A stretch of 64,000 nt of DNA. Source: Aldrovandia affinis. Taxonomy: Eukaryota > Chordata > Actinopteri > Notacanthiformes > Halosauridae. A program made the translations under genes and the position numbers. The stretch spans positions 1,527,009 to 1,591,008 of the forward strand of contig JAINUG010000197.1 in NCBI GenBank assembly GCA_029706075.1, written 5' to 3'. How positions within the stretch are numbered: the first letter of the stretch is position 1; every line of letters starts with the position of its first letter. Below the pieces are notes generated by a model. That model was given only the letters and a program-made list of their open reading frames with translations. It had not been told where the DNA came from and ran no database searches. Below, piece after piece: positions 35,204-46,809 of this stretch.

Positions 35204-36231
35204 GTAAGTTAACGTTACCCAGCTAGCTACGAAGCTAACGTTCTTAGAAAAAAGCCAGAAGTACGGGTTCGCTACAAATGAGCTATGTTGACCAAATTGA
35301 TACTGATATTCGCTAGGCACCAGTTTATGCAGTGTATTACCAAAAGCGAAAGTGTATTTGCGTTACCTAGCTAGCCAGCGTTAACTAAAATTGTTAAGAT
35401 TCTGAAGAGGCTGATTGTGTAGTGTCTGGGGGTTGCCAGGCAAGCTGGAAAGATCTGACAGTCCAGAGACAGGTTCGCATTGTTAGTCAACGAAAGTGTT
35501 AATTGGAGCATTACAACAAAGCATAGTTAAGTTACCACAACACACTTAGCTAGCTAGCCAGTGTAGCTATTATGGGATAGGTACAGTATATTCAACAAAG
35601 GCTTGCTCGCTAGCTGGCGATTATTATGTGGAAGAATATGAACAGGCTATTGTTGCCACGTGTAGCTTGCTAGCTAACCAAACTTGGCCAACGTCAGTTA
35701 GGCAACATAGCAAAGTCCCTAACTTTGTCTAATGTTAGCAAGCCTACTGTGTGTTCTGCCAGTCCTACATGAATTTGGCAAGCTGGCTATGCGTTTCTGT
35801 TGCTAGGACACGGTTATGGCTACCCAGTTTCCAAGGGCAGAAATTGGTGAACGTTATGGCAGCGGGAACAAACCCGCTAAATGACCTGACATGATCAGAT
35901 GACAGCAGCTGGGACTTGAACATTGACTGGGTTATCAGAACAAGTACAACAGAAAGTGTCTAGCAGAAACAAACTGATAAACTAAAATGGTCGGCCGAGT
36001 TATTCATTATTTTTTCAAAACTTTGAGGAGCAAAGACAAATTAGCAGATGATGGAGATAAAGTGTTAGTTGCAACCCAGGAACCCAGGATCGAGGTAGAT
36101 AACATGAGAAGCAAGAATTCACAGTTGCTTTGCAAAACGACGGCAATTAAAACAATAGCTACCCATATTTTTATTTGCAGATTTGATGAAGGGTTCAGCA
36201 ATTTAACGTCAAGGTAATATTTTTCTTGCAG
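35204..36231 (+). other. plk4 intron 1, GCTAGC/AACGTTA-rich
   Basis: Begins with the same word-rich tract seen after pgrmc2 exon 1 (GCTAGCTAC, TAACGTTA, CTAGCTAGCC). The 76-codon open frame at 35987-36217 is not supported as an exon. Confidence 0.6.
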
Positions 36232-36327
36232 GATTTCAAGGTTCTTACCTTGCTCGGGAGGGGTTCTTTTGCTTGTGTGTACAAAGCGAAGTCTGCGAAC
36301 ACGGGTTTGGAGGTGGCAATCAAAACG
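36232..36327 (+). CDS. plk4: plk4 exon 2 (Gly-rich loop, Lys41)
   Basis: 32 codons, DFKVLTLLGRGSFACVYKAK, then SANTGLEVAIKT. Contains the ATP-binding loop and catalytic Lys41. Acceptor TTCTTGCAG, donor GTAAAC. Confidence 0.95.
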
Positions 36328-36588
36328 GTAAACCGCCGTCTAAATTATCTTAATTTGAGTTTTGTGCATTTAAAGAACCACTGCAATTAATTTAACCGTT
36401 TAATATATTTTTTGATTATTAATAGAGTATTTTTTCAGAAAAGGAGTGTTTGTGCTCAAACAAATAACGTGGTGTTGCCCTAAAAAGTTTAATCATAGGG
36501 TCATTCCATACCAAATTAACCAGTGCTTTCCACCTGGTCTTAGATTTCCTTTATTTTTGTGTACACCAATAATTCTCCCCCTTTGCAG

Positions 36589-36684
36589 ATTGATAAAAAG
36601 GCTATGCAAAAGGCTGGCATGGTCCAACGGGTAAGTAATGAAGTGGAGATACAGTGTCGGCTGAAGCACCCATCGATTCTGGAG
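36589..36684 (+). CDS. plk4: plk4 exon 3 (helix C region)
   Basis: 32 codons, [20 protein letters not shown], then [12 protein letters not shown]. The Glu of NEVE is the expected helix-C Glu. An internal GGTAAGTA (36630-36637) is a stronger-looking donor than the real GTGAGC at 36685. Confidence 0.95.
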
Positions 36685-38012
36685 GTGAGCACAAATAAGT
36701 GACTTGTTTTTTAATGTAGCCTATTGTCCATTTCTGTAACTGTTTTTTGTAATTCAACCTCAACAGTTCTTCTTTATTATCATGTGGATCTCACTCCTTA
36801 AGCTGCTGTAAAGCCTTCCTTACATTTCTTTCTGTTATTAAAAATAATTTTCTTAGAATATTAATGTTAGGGTGTGTGAGAAATGACCATTCAAGTCAAG
36901 TCTTATTTTATCAAAATCAAGTTGGCCATCCAATTTTCATTTAAATGTGTGCCTGAATCAATATACAGTGATGCTTAAAGTTTGTGAACCCCTTGTGCAA
37001 TCATAAAAATCTAGAATTTTTACCACCAAGTCCTTAACAGAAATAAAGGGTCTATATTTACCAATTTCATATATTTTTTTTAGGAAATTGTGCATATAGT
37101 AGAGTAAAAATATGGAAAAAGAGTGTAATTGGTGAAGGTGCAAAAATAAGTGAACCTCCTGTGCCTTAGTTAAATCAAGTAGGTAAGTAAAATTGGGTAC
37201 CAAGTTAACCAATCAAATATCAGATCTTTAGGAAAGAGTTTGGTTGGCATTCTCATAAATACAGGTAAGAAACCTAGTCAGTTTGGTGTTACCCTTCCAG
37301 GTGAATGCAAAACACACCATGCTGGGACCTCAGGAAGATGGTAGTGGGTGCGCATCAGTCTGGATAAGGATATAAAATCATATCCACTGTGAGACAAATA
37401 ATATTCAAATGGAGAGGATTACATGACAGCCTAGAAGTGAGCGTCCTTCTAAAATATCACCAAGAGGCACAAGAAAAAAAACGAATCAAGTAAAAAGCAA
37501 CCCAAGAATAACATCCAGGCATTTACAAGCTTCCCTCGTTACACCTGATGCCATTGAGCATCCATCAATAATAAGAAGAACACTGAATAGAACTGGCATG
37601 CAGGGGTAGCCAGGAAGAAGCCTCTGCTGTCTAAAAATAACCAAGCTGCCCGTCTTAAGTTTGCCAGAGACCACTTGGACAAACCTGAAGGTTTCTAGAA
37701 GTCTTTTCTCTGGACGGATGAGTCTAAAATCCACCTTTTTGGTCACAAAATGCCATGTCTGACGAAAACCCAGCACTGCACACCACCAAAATAACCATAT
37801 CCCTACGGGACTCAACTAATTATTAAGGGAGGGATATCAGAGATTTTCTTGAACAGAAAGTCAGTCCATCAGTCTAAGAGATGAAACTTGGCCAAAAGTG
37901 GGTGTTCCAACAAGAAAATAATCCGAAGCATTCAAGCAAATCTACCAAAGAATGGCTCAGGAGAAAGAAGTTTTGTGTTTTGGATTTTCCAAGTCAAAGT
38001 CCTGACCTAAAT

Positions 38013-39595
38013 CATTACATTACATTTTTACATTTTAAGCATTTAGCAGATGCTCTTATCCAGAGCGACTTACAAGATGTGCATTAATACATGGTAGGAA
38101 CAATCATAGTTAGCGCACAAGATCAGTGCAGTAATACATCAATAGACATCGTTGCAGGCATCTGCGTACCATACCTGTAACACTGGGAAGGAAAAGGTTA
38201 GTTTTTTTTTGTTTAGTTTTTTTGGGATGGAGTAAGGAGGGGTATATAGTGTTGAACAAGTAAACAGTGGTGAAGACAATTTAGCTAGATGGACAGAGTT
38301 CAGTGGTAGTGGAGTCTGAAAAGGTGGGTTTTGAGTCTCTTGCGGAAGATCGCAAGTGATTCCGCGGTCCTGACCGATTGCGGAAGGTCGTTCCACCAGT
38401 GAGGGATCAGGACAGAGAAGAGGCGAGACCGCGAGGAGTGGCTGCCAGGCCCCCGGAGGGATGGGGCAGTCAGTTTGGCAGAGGAGGCAGAGCGGAGGGG
38501 TCTGGGAGGGGTGTAGGGAGTAATAAGTGACTGGAGGTATGGGGGAGCAGTACCTCTGGCCGCTTGAAAAGCAAGCACCAGTGATTTGAATCTGATGCAT
38601 GCTGCGATGCAGAGCCAGTGCAGAGAGGAGAGTAGAGGGGTGGCGTGGGTGAACTTCGGCTGGTTGAACACCAGACGAGCGGCAGCGTTCTGGACTAGTT
38701 GCAGTGGCTTGATGGCACAGGCCAGAAGGCCTGCCAGCAAGGAATTGCAGTAGTCCAGACGTGAGATCACCAGGGCCTGGACCAGGAGTTGAGTGGCCTC
38801 TTGGGTGAGGAATGGTCGTATCCTCCGGATGTTGTGGAGGGAGAATCGGCAGGTCCGAGTGATCGCTGCAATATGGCTCGAGAAGCACAGCTGGTTGTCC
38901 AGGGTTACTCCAAGACTCCTGGCAGACTGGGACGGAGACACTATGGAGCCTTCAATCATCGGGGAGCCCTTCGCTGGGAGGAAGAGCAGCTCTGTCTTCC
39001 CCAGGTTCAGCTTCAGGTGGTGGGTGGACATCCATGTGGAGATGTCAGCCAGGCATGCAGGAGAGAAAGAGTTGAGTGTCATCAGCATAAGTGATAGGAA
39101 AAACCATGAGCAGAAATAACAGAGCCAAGTGACTTGGTGTACAGAGAGAATAGGACAGGGCCTAGCACCGAGCCCTGTGGGACTCCGGTAGAGAGGGTGT
39201 GGGGAGAGGAGAGGACCGGTCAGCCAGGTAGGACTCAAACCATGTCAACGCAGATCCAGAGATTCCTGTCTCGACGAGAGATGAGAGCAGGATCTGGTGG
39301 TCCACGGTGTCGAATGCCGCCGACGGGTCGAGGAGGAGTAGGAGGAGGAGGACGGAGCTAAGGGATTGGGACTTAGCCCCATGAAGAGCCTCAGTGACTG
39401 CAAGGAGAGCAGTCTCTGTGGAGTCTCTGAACCTAGACTGGTTAGGATCAAGCAGGTCGTTCTGTAAGAGATGAGCAGACAGTTGGTTATAGACAGCCCG
39501 CTCTAATGTTTTGGAAAGGAATGGGAGGAGAGAGACAGGTCGGTAGTTTTGAAACGACAGCTGTGGCAGGACCTGAAGTGGGCTGTTCATGCCAG
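38013..39595 (-). mobile_element. L2-type LINE, 5'-truncated, nested in Tc1
   Basis: Minus-strand LINE. Its 3' tail is at the left: GTAAGTCGCTCTGGATAAGA, then GCATCTGCTAAATG, then a TACATT-rich end. RT coding runs right to left. The 5' truncation at about 39595 falls inside the RT. No clear target duplication. Confidence 0.88.
38298..39590 (-). pseudogene. L2 LINE reverse transcriptase, frameshifted
   Basis: 39590 down to about 39165 reads FQNYRPVSLLPFLSKTLERA, then QSRFRDSTETALLAVTEALH and DPSAAFDTVDHQILLSSLVE (motif A with its Asp). After a frameshift, 39238 down to 38298 reads WMSTHHLKLNLGKTELLFLP, then SRLDYCNSLLAGL, LQLVQNAAARLVFNQPK and RLKTHLFRLHYH-stop. The YADD-type motif region appears damaged at about 39100 (LMLMTLN where VYADDTQ-like is expected, in a shifted frame). 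Confidence 0.85.
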
Positions 39596-40135
39596 ACAGT
39601 CCTCAAACCTCACTGATTTGGCTGGGTTCTGTAAGGAGGAGTGGGCTGGAATCCTTCAAAGAAGTCATTGCTGCTAAAGGAGGTGCCACAAGTTATTGAT
39701 TGAAGGGATTCACATATTTTTGCACACAAGGATATATGTTAAATAAACCAGTTTTGTTAAATTAACAATTAAAATATATTATATTTCTTTGTGTGTCCTT
39801 TATTTCGGATATCTTCATTAAGAATTGAGGTTTAGATAAAGATTTTATAGGGTTATTTTTCTATAATATATGAAAATGAAAAACCCCTGCAGGGTTCACA
39901 AACTTTCAAGCATCACTGGATATGAATGCACAATGGCTGTATCTTGCTGTTGTTCAATGTGATGCATCCCATGCCGTAACTACAGTTAAGTGTATTAAGT
40001 CATTGTTGGGAAAGAGACTCAGATTGTCTCTTCTCTTAAATAAATGTGTTTTACCCATTTGTTTCTGATTGTTTCTGGGATGTAAGGAAAGTCATGAGGT
40101 GTATATCAACATGTATGTGTCTTCTTTTCTACTAG

Positions 40136-40250
40136 CTGTATAATTACTTTGAAGACAGTAACTATGTGTACCTGGTCCTGGAGATGTGCCAGAATGGAGA
40201 GATGAGTCGATATCTGAAGGACAGAAAGAAGCCTTTCACAGAGGATGAAG
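40136..40250 (+). CDS. plk4: plk4 exon 4 (hinge)
   Basis: 38 codons plus 1 nt: [20 protein letters not shown], then [18 protein letters not shown]. Contains the hinge (LEMC). It follows the 3.45-kb transposon-filled intron 3. Confidence 0.95.
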
Positions 40251-40451
40251 GTGTGTACTATATGTGAAGTGAGTGAGTTATAATAGAGGAGCACTGCGTT
40301 ATTGCAGTGTTCTTTTTTTAATAAAGCCAACCACCACCCCCCCAACCTTGGGGGACTTATTATCTTTGATATATTTTTTTATTGTTTATTTTTCTAAATT
40401 ATCATTGTTAAAATGATTGCTATTGCTTTCTGTACTTTTTTTCCCTACTTT

Positions 40452-40494
<43 letters not shown>

Positions 40495-40938
40495 CATTTC
40501 CCTTTTCTATTCCATTCCCCATACATTTTTTCTTTGTAGTCTTTCTTATATTTAACTTTGCTATCTCTCTTACTTACAGAGCCAGAAGGTCCTGGAAACC
40601 AATATATGGGCCAAATATTGTTATTGTTATATGTACTGTTATATTGTTGTATTCTCTGTCATACGCTACATTTTGCTGTTTTTTAAAAACAAAAGATTAA
40701 TTGTTTGTTAACGTGGGCGACGATCGATCAAGGAAATGTCTTAAAATTACCATCCCTATAGGGGACCACTGTGTTACTGATATGTTATAGAAGGGGACCA
40801 TGGTGTTCAAATGGTCTTTTCATTATGGTTCAAGTACAGTGAGCTTAGTTTCAGTGTACATTGATTTCCATGGAGATGGTAATTGTAGATGCAGTGATGC
40901 TCACGTTTTTTGTTGTTGTCTCATTTTGCCTTTCATAG
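40251..40938 (+). other. plk4 intron 4 with GT repeat
   Basis: GT microsatellite at about 40459-40490. No exon signals inside. Confidence 0.8.
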
Positions 40939-41896
40939 CACGGCACTTCATGGATCAGATTGTGAAAGGAATGCTGTACCTACACACCCATGGTATAATG
41001 CACCGGGACCTAACCCTGTCCAACCTGCTGCTGACCAACAGCATGCACATCAAAATTGCAGACTTTGGGCTGGCCACCCAGCTGAAGCTACCCAATGAGA
41101 AGCACTTCACCATGTGTGGCACGCCCAATTACATTTCCCCCGAGGTGGCGACGCGGAGCGCCCACGGTCTAGAGTCGGACGTCTGGTCCTTGGGCTGCAT
41201 GTTTTACGCCTTCCTGACGGGCCGCCCGCCGTTCGACACTGACACGGTGAAGAATACCCTCAGCAAGGTGGTGCTGGGCGAATACGAGATGCCGGCTCAC
41301 GTGTCCCGCCAGGCTCAGGACTTGATTTATCAGCTGCTGCGCCGGAACCCTGCCGACCGGCCCAGCCTGGCCGCAGTGCTGGACCACCCATTCATGGTCA
41401 GCCGTGGGGGGGGCAGGGGCAGGGAGGGGGCGGTGGCAACAGCATCAACAACAGTGGAGGGGTCTGTGGACAGTGGCATCGCCACCATCGCCACTGTCTC
41501 CAGCAGTGGGGGCAGCCGTCTCTATCGGAAGGCCCGTCATGTGATCGGCCCTGCGCTGCCCAGTCGATTGGCCCCCATCCCGGCCGAGGCTCAGCGGCCC
41601 TGCAACTCTGGGTCAGAGGGCGGGGAGCGATGGCCACGCACCAACAGCCTGCCAAGGGGGGGCCGAGGGAGGGCCTCCCAGAGCGACGATGAGGAGGAGA
41701 GGCCTCACTCCCGATACCTGAGGAAGGCCAACTCCCCTGCTTCCCTCGACTCATCTGCTGTGCTGTCCCAGGACGGCGTGCAGGGGGCACTAGAGAGGTG
41801 CCATTCTGTGGAGGTGCTGTCTGAGTCAGGGAGACAGGCTATTCCCTCAGCCCCCAGCTACAGAGATGCTCCACGGGGTCTCACCAAAACCGCGAA
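40939..41896 (+). CDS. plk4: plk4 exon 5 (catalytic loop, T-loop, degron, linker)
   Basis: A long 958-nt exon, GC-rich against its surroundings. It encodes [45 protein letters not shown], the kinase C-lobe, and the degron within [19 protein letters not shown]. It continues into a basic Ser-rich linker. The donor is AA|GTAAGA. Reading through it adds one Lys and a TAA, so intron 5 retention would end the protein at codon 432 as a kinase-degron form without polo boxes. Confidence 0.95.
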
Positions 41897-42227
41897 GTAA
41901 GACTAACATATGTTGGTAATATTTAGTTACCAGGAAAATTGCCACGCCTTTTGATTTACACCGTGTGTGTGATGCAGCTAGGTACTACAGGAGCCTTTTT
42001 CATCCAAGGGTATAATGGCAGTTGAATCCAGCACTCTCTGTAGTTCAGTGATATCGCTACATTTTGTTTGGTTCATTTCTGGTTTTATTGAAAAAATCCA
42101 GAAACATTTAATTGGAATGAAGCTCTGTTGTATTGTCATAAATGTGAACAGCAGCAAAGACACAATTTCAGTTCTCTGTAATATTCTGTGAGGTAGCTAG
42201 CTATATGTTCTGTCTTTCTGCATTTAG

Positions 42228-42313
42228 CTGTGGATCTTCCTCACACCCATCCCTACAGTTCAACCAACAGATGTCGGGGTCAGAGGGAGTTTTACACTGG
42301 TTTAGTAAAGAAG
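42228..42313 (+). CDS. plk4: plk4 exon 6 (linker)
   Basis: NCGSSSHPSLQFNQQMSGSE, then GVLHWFSKEG across its junctions. Frame checks with exons 5 and 7. Confidence 0.9.
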
Positions 42314-42556
42314 GTATTCCTTTTCTTTTATATGAAAAATATCCATAGTATTATAGAAATATATTAGGTAAATCTGGTTATGTAAAATGTTTCATTGTTA
42401 TGACAGACCAGCATTTGGTCCTGATTATGACGTTTCTATTGTAACAGGATTCTGATTTTGATATTCTAATTGTAACAATGCCCTGATTATTCCATTCTTA
42501 TTGTAACTAGGCTCTGATTATAGCCTTCTGATTCTAATGAGGCTTGTGTCCCCCAG

Positions 42557-42903
42557 GGCCAGCTAAGAGGCCCACTGACCTCAGCACCCACAGCAACAGT
42601 GGCAGTTACCACCACTGCGAACGGGAGCCCCTAGCGCCACACAACTCTTGGGGCGACAAACCAAGAGGCGGTGGTGTCGACACAGCCTACCACCCCCCCC
42701 ACAGCACCCCCCAGATCTCCAGGTCCTACAAAGAAAACACAGTTGGAGCCAATGATGGCCAGGCCCCTTTTACTGAACTCGGTCTCCCTGCTTCCAAAGA
42801 ACAGCCCCACAGCACCCAAGAGAAACGCTCCTTCAAGAACACGTTCCCTGCTCTCTGTGCGGCCCGCCTGAAGCCCATTAGACAGAAGACTAAGAACGCT
42901 GTG
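42557..42903 (+). CDS. plk4: plk4 exon 7 (linker to PB1)
   Basis: Hydrophilic His/Ser/Pro-rich linker, then the conserved LCAARLKPIRQKTKNAV that opens the first cryptic polo box. Donor GTGAGG at 42904. The longer open reading past it to 42984 is intronic. Confidence 0.93.
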
Positions 42904-43046
42904 GTGAGGGAGGCCCTTGGGAGGGTAACACTGCCTGACAGATCCATAAATATGGACAGAACAGCAGCTATTACATGCCGTTAAAATGACCATAAAGCCA
43001 TAATTAAAGCGAATAATCTTTGTTAAAAGTTATGTTCAAATGTCTT

Positions 43047-43080
<34 letters not shown>

Positions 43081-43303
43081 CATTTGTAATGCAAAGTCAC
43101 TGGGAAATAGTATATATTTCTGTTCTAATGCCAATAATAATATAAAAAATATTAACATGAAAAGCAAGAGAGGATTTTGTAGATTGATAAATGCAATAAA
43201 TAATATTAGTGATTGACCTGTTGTAAAAATATTTGTGTATATCTTCTGCCATAACTTTACCTGTTACATATGCACTGTATATATCTGAAATCTGTTTTGT
43301 CAG

Positions 43304-43408
43304 GTGAGCATTCTGGAGACAGGAGATGTTTGCATGGAGCTGATCAAAGGACATGGTTCTCAGGAGCGGGTGAAAGAGGTCCTGAGGATATCATGGGATG
43401 GGTCAATG
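43304..43408 (+). CDS. plk4: plk4 exon 8 (PB1)
   Basis: 35 codons, VSILETGDVCMELIKGHGSQ, then ERVKEVLRISWDGSM. Acceptor TTTTGTCAG, donor GTGAGT. Confidence 0.95.
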
Positions 43409-44408
43409 GTGAGTGCTAGGAACGCTGTTCATTTCAGCACATTGTGTGTGTAGTTTCAGAACATTATCATTTCATTCTGTCTGTCATTTCAGCCTATTAT
43501 ATCGGTTGGAGAGCCCCAGTCTGCCGATAATATTTTGGCCCACAAAATGCTGTGTTTTCCCACAAAAAACCCATCTGTTTTATTCCAGTCTTACAGTGGT
43601 GTGGAATAACTCCACATCTTGCTCTTATTCCTATTTACTATTTCAGCCATCTATTAAAAAATTCAAATGAGAAAGAAATGTATATAACCTCAGTTTTTAC
43701 CAAGTAAATGCAACTGATAGCTTGCTATATCAAGCTAGCCAGTTGGCTATGTTACCGTGGAGGGTGAGTTACAGTCATGAATTTCGGACATGTATTTTGT
43801 ACTTCATTTTTACAGTATAAGAGTTAGCTAGCTATCTAGCGGACTTGATGACGATTGGTAAACAGAGTTGCAGTGGTTGCAGGAATGCATTTAAAACCTA
43901 TGTCATCAAATAGTTGTCAAGCACAAGAGTTTACCTAGCTTGCTTGGCTTGATACGTATTGATAAACAGAGCTGCTGTGGTTGCATACACCAATTGAATT
44001 TTAAGCATACATGTGCATCAAATGATTGTTGAGGCATGTCGATGTGCACATTAATAATATTTGCTGTTGCAAATTTGAACAGGCTATGCATAGACTGCTG
44101 CTATGTCAGAGTTGTTGAGGTAATGAACGATTGACAGCTAGCTAGGGTTGTGCACCAAGCTCAGCTGCTTGACCTGACACTGGTATTAGAGCTCCCTCTA
44201 CCGAATTCTTTAGCAAAAAGCAATACCTACAGCAAAGCTGAATATCTGCATGAAACCAATGCATGGGTCAGGCTATAGTAATTTCAGCACATTATCACTT
44301 TGTTCTTTGTCATTTCAGTACAGTATCACTATTCTGTTATTTAATTTGTTGGTTATTAGAGTTGTGGATCCCTCCCAACCCTTGTTTATCATATTCCTCC
44401 ATTTGCAG

Positions 44409-44511
44409 GTCACCATCTATCAGCCCAATGAGGGTATGGGCTTCCCCCTACAGGACTGCCCGCCCACCCCTCCTGAAGACATCTTCATCTGCAGTCGTGA
44501 GGATTTACCAG
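44409..44511 (+). CDS. plk4: plk4 exon 9 (PB1)
   Basis: VTIYQPNEGMGFPLQDCPPT, then PPEDIFICSREDLP, phase 0 to 1. Confidence 0.95.
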
Positions 44512-44800
44512 GTACACACCAGCGCAAATCACAATGAGCACTTTATCAGGCACGCACCAATCACAATGATGGCTTTACCCATCTGTGCTTCTGCTAGGTA
44601 ACCACCAATGCCAATAACAATGAGCGCTTTATCAGGTGCACACCACCACAAACCACCATGAGCTCTTTACCAGATACACACCAGTGCAAATCACAATAGC
44701 AGAAACACACCAACCACAGTGAGCACTTTACCACTGAGTGAATTGTGGTGTATTTTGTTTATTTCCTTGTTTTATAATTTGAAGCAAGTCTATATTGGTA

Positions 44801-44801
<1 letters not shown>

Positions 44802-44829
<28 letters not shown>
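44802..44829. repeat. (AT)n microsatellite in plk4 intron 9
   Basis: 28 bp of perfect AT repeat. Confidence 0.9.
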
Positions 44830-44831
<2 letters not shown>

Positions 44832-44953
44832 GCCTCGCCTGGGGGAAGACTGTCTTTCTGTTTGGATCGCAGTGGAGCGGTATGGGTATTTTAGTATTAA
44901 TGCTTTAGGGTGTGTAATTTCTGACTGCACTTGTTCCTGTTTGTTCCAAACAG

Positions 44954-45103
44954 AGAAATACTGGAAGAAGTACCAGTACGCCACCAAGTTTGTGCAGCTG
45001 GTTAAGTCAAAGACTCCAAAAGTTACCCTTTACACAAAGCACGGAAAGTGTGTGCTGATGGAAAACTCCCCCAACGCTGACTTGGAAGTGTCTTTCTATG
45101 ACG
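44954..45103 (+). CDS. plk4: plk4 exon 10 (PB1-PB2)
   Basis: [20 protein letters not shown], then [20 protein letters not shown] and LEVSFYDG. The long open frame 44719-45312 that covers it includes intron on both sides. Confidence 0.95.
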
Positions 45104-45749
45104 GTGAGTTCTGCAGCACACATTGGCCAAATTCTACAGTGTATGTGTATTGCATGTTATGCATGAGAGTAGAGAAGTCTGTGGCTCTTGCTGCTGGCAG
45201 AAGTTCCTGGTCCCTCCCACAGCCTGGAAAGTACTACAGGACCTTAAACAGCAGCAGCTTCACTTACAGGCAAGCTCATCTGAGGCTAATGAGCAATCAA
45301 CTCAGGGGTTAGCCATTGCCTTTGTTAGGCTTTTATAAAAGTACAACCTGCCATGCCTGGAGGATGATTGTTTGGGGACATGTGAGCTGTCCTTTTGTTC
45401 TTATCATCAGAATTTTGGTTTTGTTTGACTCTAATTTGCTGTAAGTTTTTTTTTTAACTTCCCCGGAAAGGGAATAAAACAGTAAAAGCATTTAGTCTAA
45501 ATTACAAATACTGAATGGCATTGTTCAGTAGTTCTCTATAGTTCTCTCTAGGTTGCAGCTTGCAGTACTAGCTTCTTGAAGTAAAAAAAAACCTAAAAAA
45601 CACATAAAATGTTCAAAGGAACTCATTTCGTGGCCTCTATGGGAAGAAAAGTTTGTACAGAATTATTCTCTGAATTTCTTTTTGTAATTTGTGCTGAAAA
45701 TAATGCAGCACGTGAATTGTTATTCATACAGTTAGAAAGTTTCTCGACG

Positions 45750-45905
45750 AGCGCATGCCAGCTCACCCTCCCCCTTCCCCCTGGGGCAGACAGCCAAATG
45801 CCGCCCCCAATTGGGGCTCTCGGCCAGGGCCGGTCTGACACCGTCGATTTTCGAACTGCGACTGCAATAGGTAGCTCACACTCGCAAAGCACCAGTCAAT
45901 GCGAG
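45750..45905 (-). mobile_element. Possible tRNA-derived SINE in plk4 intron 10
   Basis: The minus strand reads GTAGCAGTCTAACAGCCTCG, then GCAGTTCGAAAATCGACGGT (B-box-like GTTCGAAAATC), then CCCCAATTGGGGGCGG. This resembles the layout of fish SINEs with a tRNA-like head and CAATTGG-containing body. The A box is imperfect. Confidence 0.4.
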
Positions 45906-46675
45906 GCTGTTAGACTGCTACACTATTCGAGGCCTGCATTTGTTTATTTTTGCACGTCAAAGTTTAATGTAGATAACAGTGAGCTGTGTTCAAAACAGAC
46001 TAATTCAGGGTCAAAAAAACAAAACACACTGTTGATCTGCTACCATTTTGTTGTGTATGTGAGCACTTTAATTGTAAAATCCTAGGCCACAGAGATGGGT
46101 ATTGCTTGACTGTGCCTGTGGTGATTTAAATGCCTGATGCATAAATAGCATGCTGTTGAAATGGATATAGGTGGAATATGTAACTTACCATCCATAGTCA
46201 ATTATGAATCAACTGAAAGGGAGTTTATTGAATAGTATATTGCCATTGTGGTGTAAATTGCCCAGAAGTCCAAACAGAAGGCAGGACGCAACACTCTAGG
46301 CCAGCACAGGTTTTTATTTTACCTGTCATGTAAGCTGCCATTTAGGCTAATTCATTCTTAACATGTTTTGTTTAAATATCAACATTTTATATAAGGCATG
46401 CTAAATGTATAAAGTTATTGTATATTTGAAATTGTAACTCAAAGGTTTTTGTATTTAAGGCTGTTTTTGTAAATTAAAATTTCATAGATAATTGTATGGT
46501 ACAGTTTTTGATATCCCTACACACAAGGTGTGTGTTTCAGGATGGCCTAAACTAAAATGGAAATGCATGAATAATGAATTACCATAACAACAGCAATCAG
46601 CCAATGATAAGCCAGCTCCCAGGCACAGAGGGTTTCTTGCCATGTGATCATGTGTGTTCCCCTCCACTGTTCCAG

Positions 46676-46809
46676 GTGCAAAGACTCACAGGACTGCGGA
46701 TCTGGTGCGTGTGGTGGAAAAGACAGGAAAGTCTTACACAGTGAAGGGAGAGGTGGGATTCAGCGGCCTCAGTCCCACCAGCAGAGCCTACATGGAGCTC
46801 ACAGACGAG
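46676..46809 (+). CDS. plk4: plk4 exon 11 (PB2)
   Basis: AKTHRTADLVRVVEKTGKSY, then TVKGEVGFSGLSPTSRAYME and LTDE. Donor GTAAAC. Confidence 0.95.

Larger units (their letters stand above)
36966..39918 (+). mobile_element. Tc1-like element in plk4 intron 3, split by an L2 LINE
   Basis: The ends CAGTGATGCTTAAAGTTTGT and, reversed on the right, CAGTGATGCTTGAAAGTTTG both continue GTGAACCC. Left flank is TA. Decayed transposase codons read FLWTDESKIHLFG and FPSQSPDLN up to 38012. They continue after the inserted LINE with KEEWAGILQ and a degenerate GATSY ending near 39693. Multiple stops. Confidence 0.9.

Noticed and set aside
35987..36217. Possible plk4 alternative exon
   Set aside because: Open frame only; kinase sequence runs directly from exon 1 to exon 2, and this would insert unrelated residues.
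38789..39361. Plus-strand frames over the L2 element
   Set aside because: Antisense shadows of the reverse transcriptase.
41398..41790. Minus-strand 130-codon frame over plk4 exon 5
   Set aside because: Pro-rich antisense shadow of a GC-rich coding exon.
44719..45312. 197-codon open frame
   Set aside because: It merges intron 9, plk4 exon 10 and intron 10; only 44954-45103 is coding.
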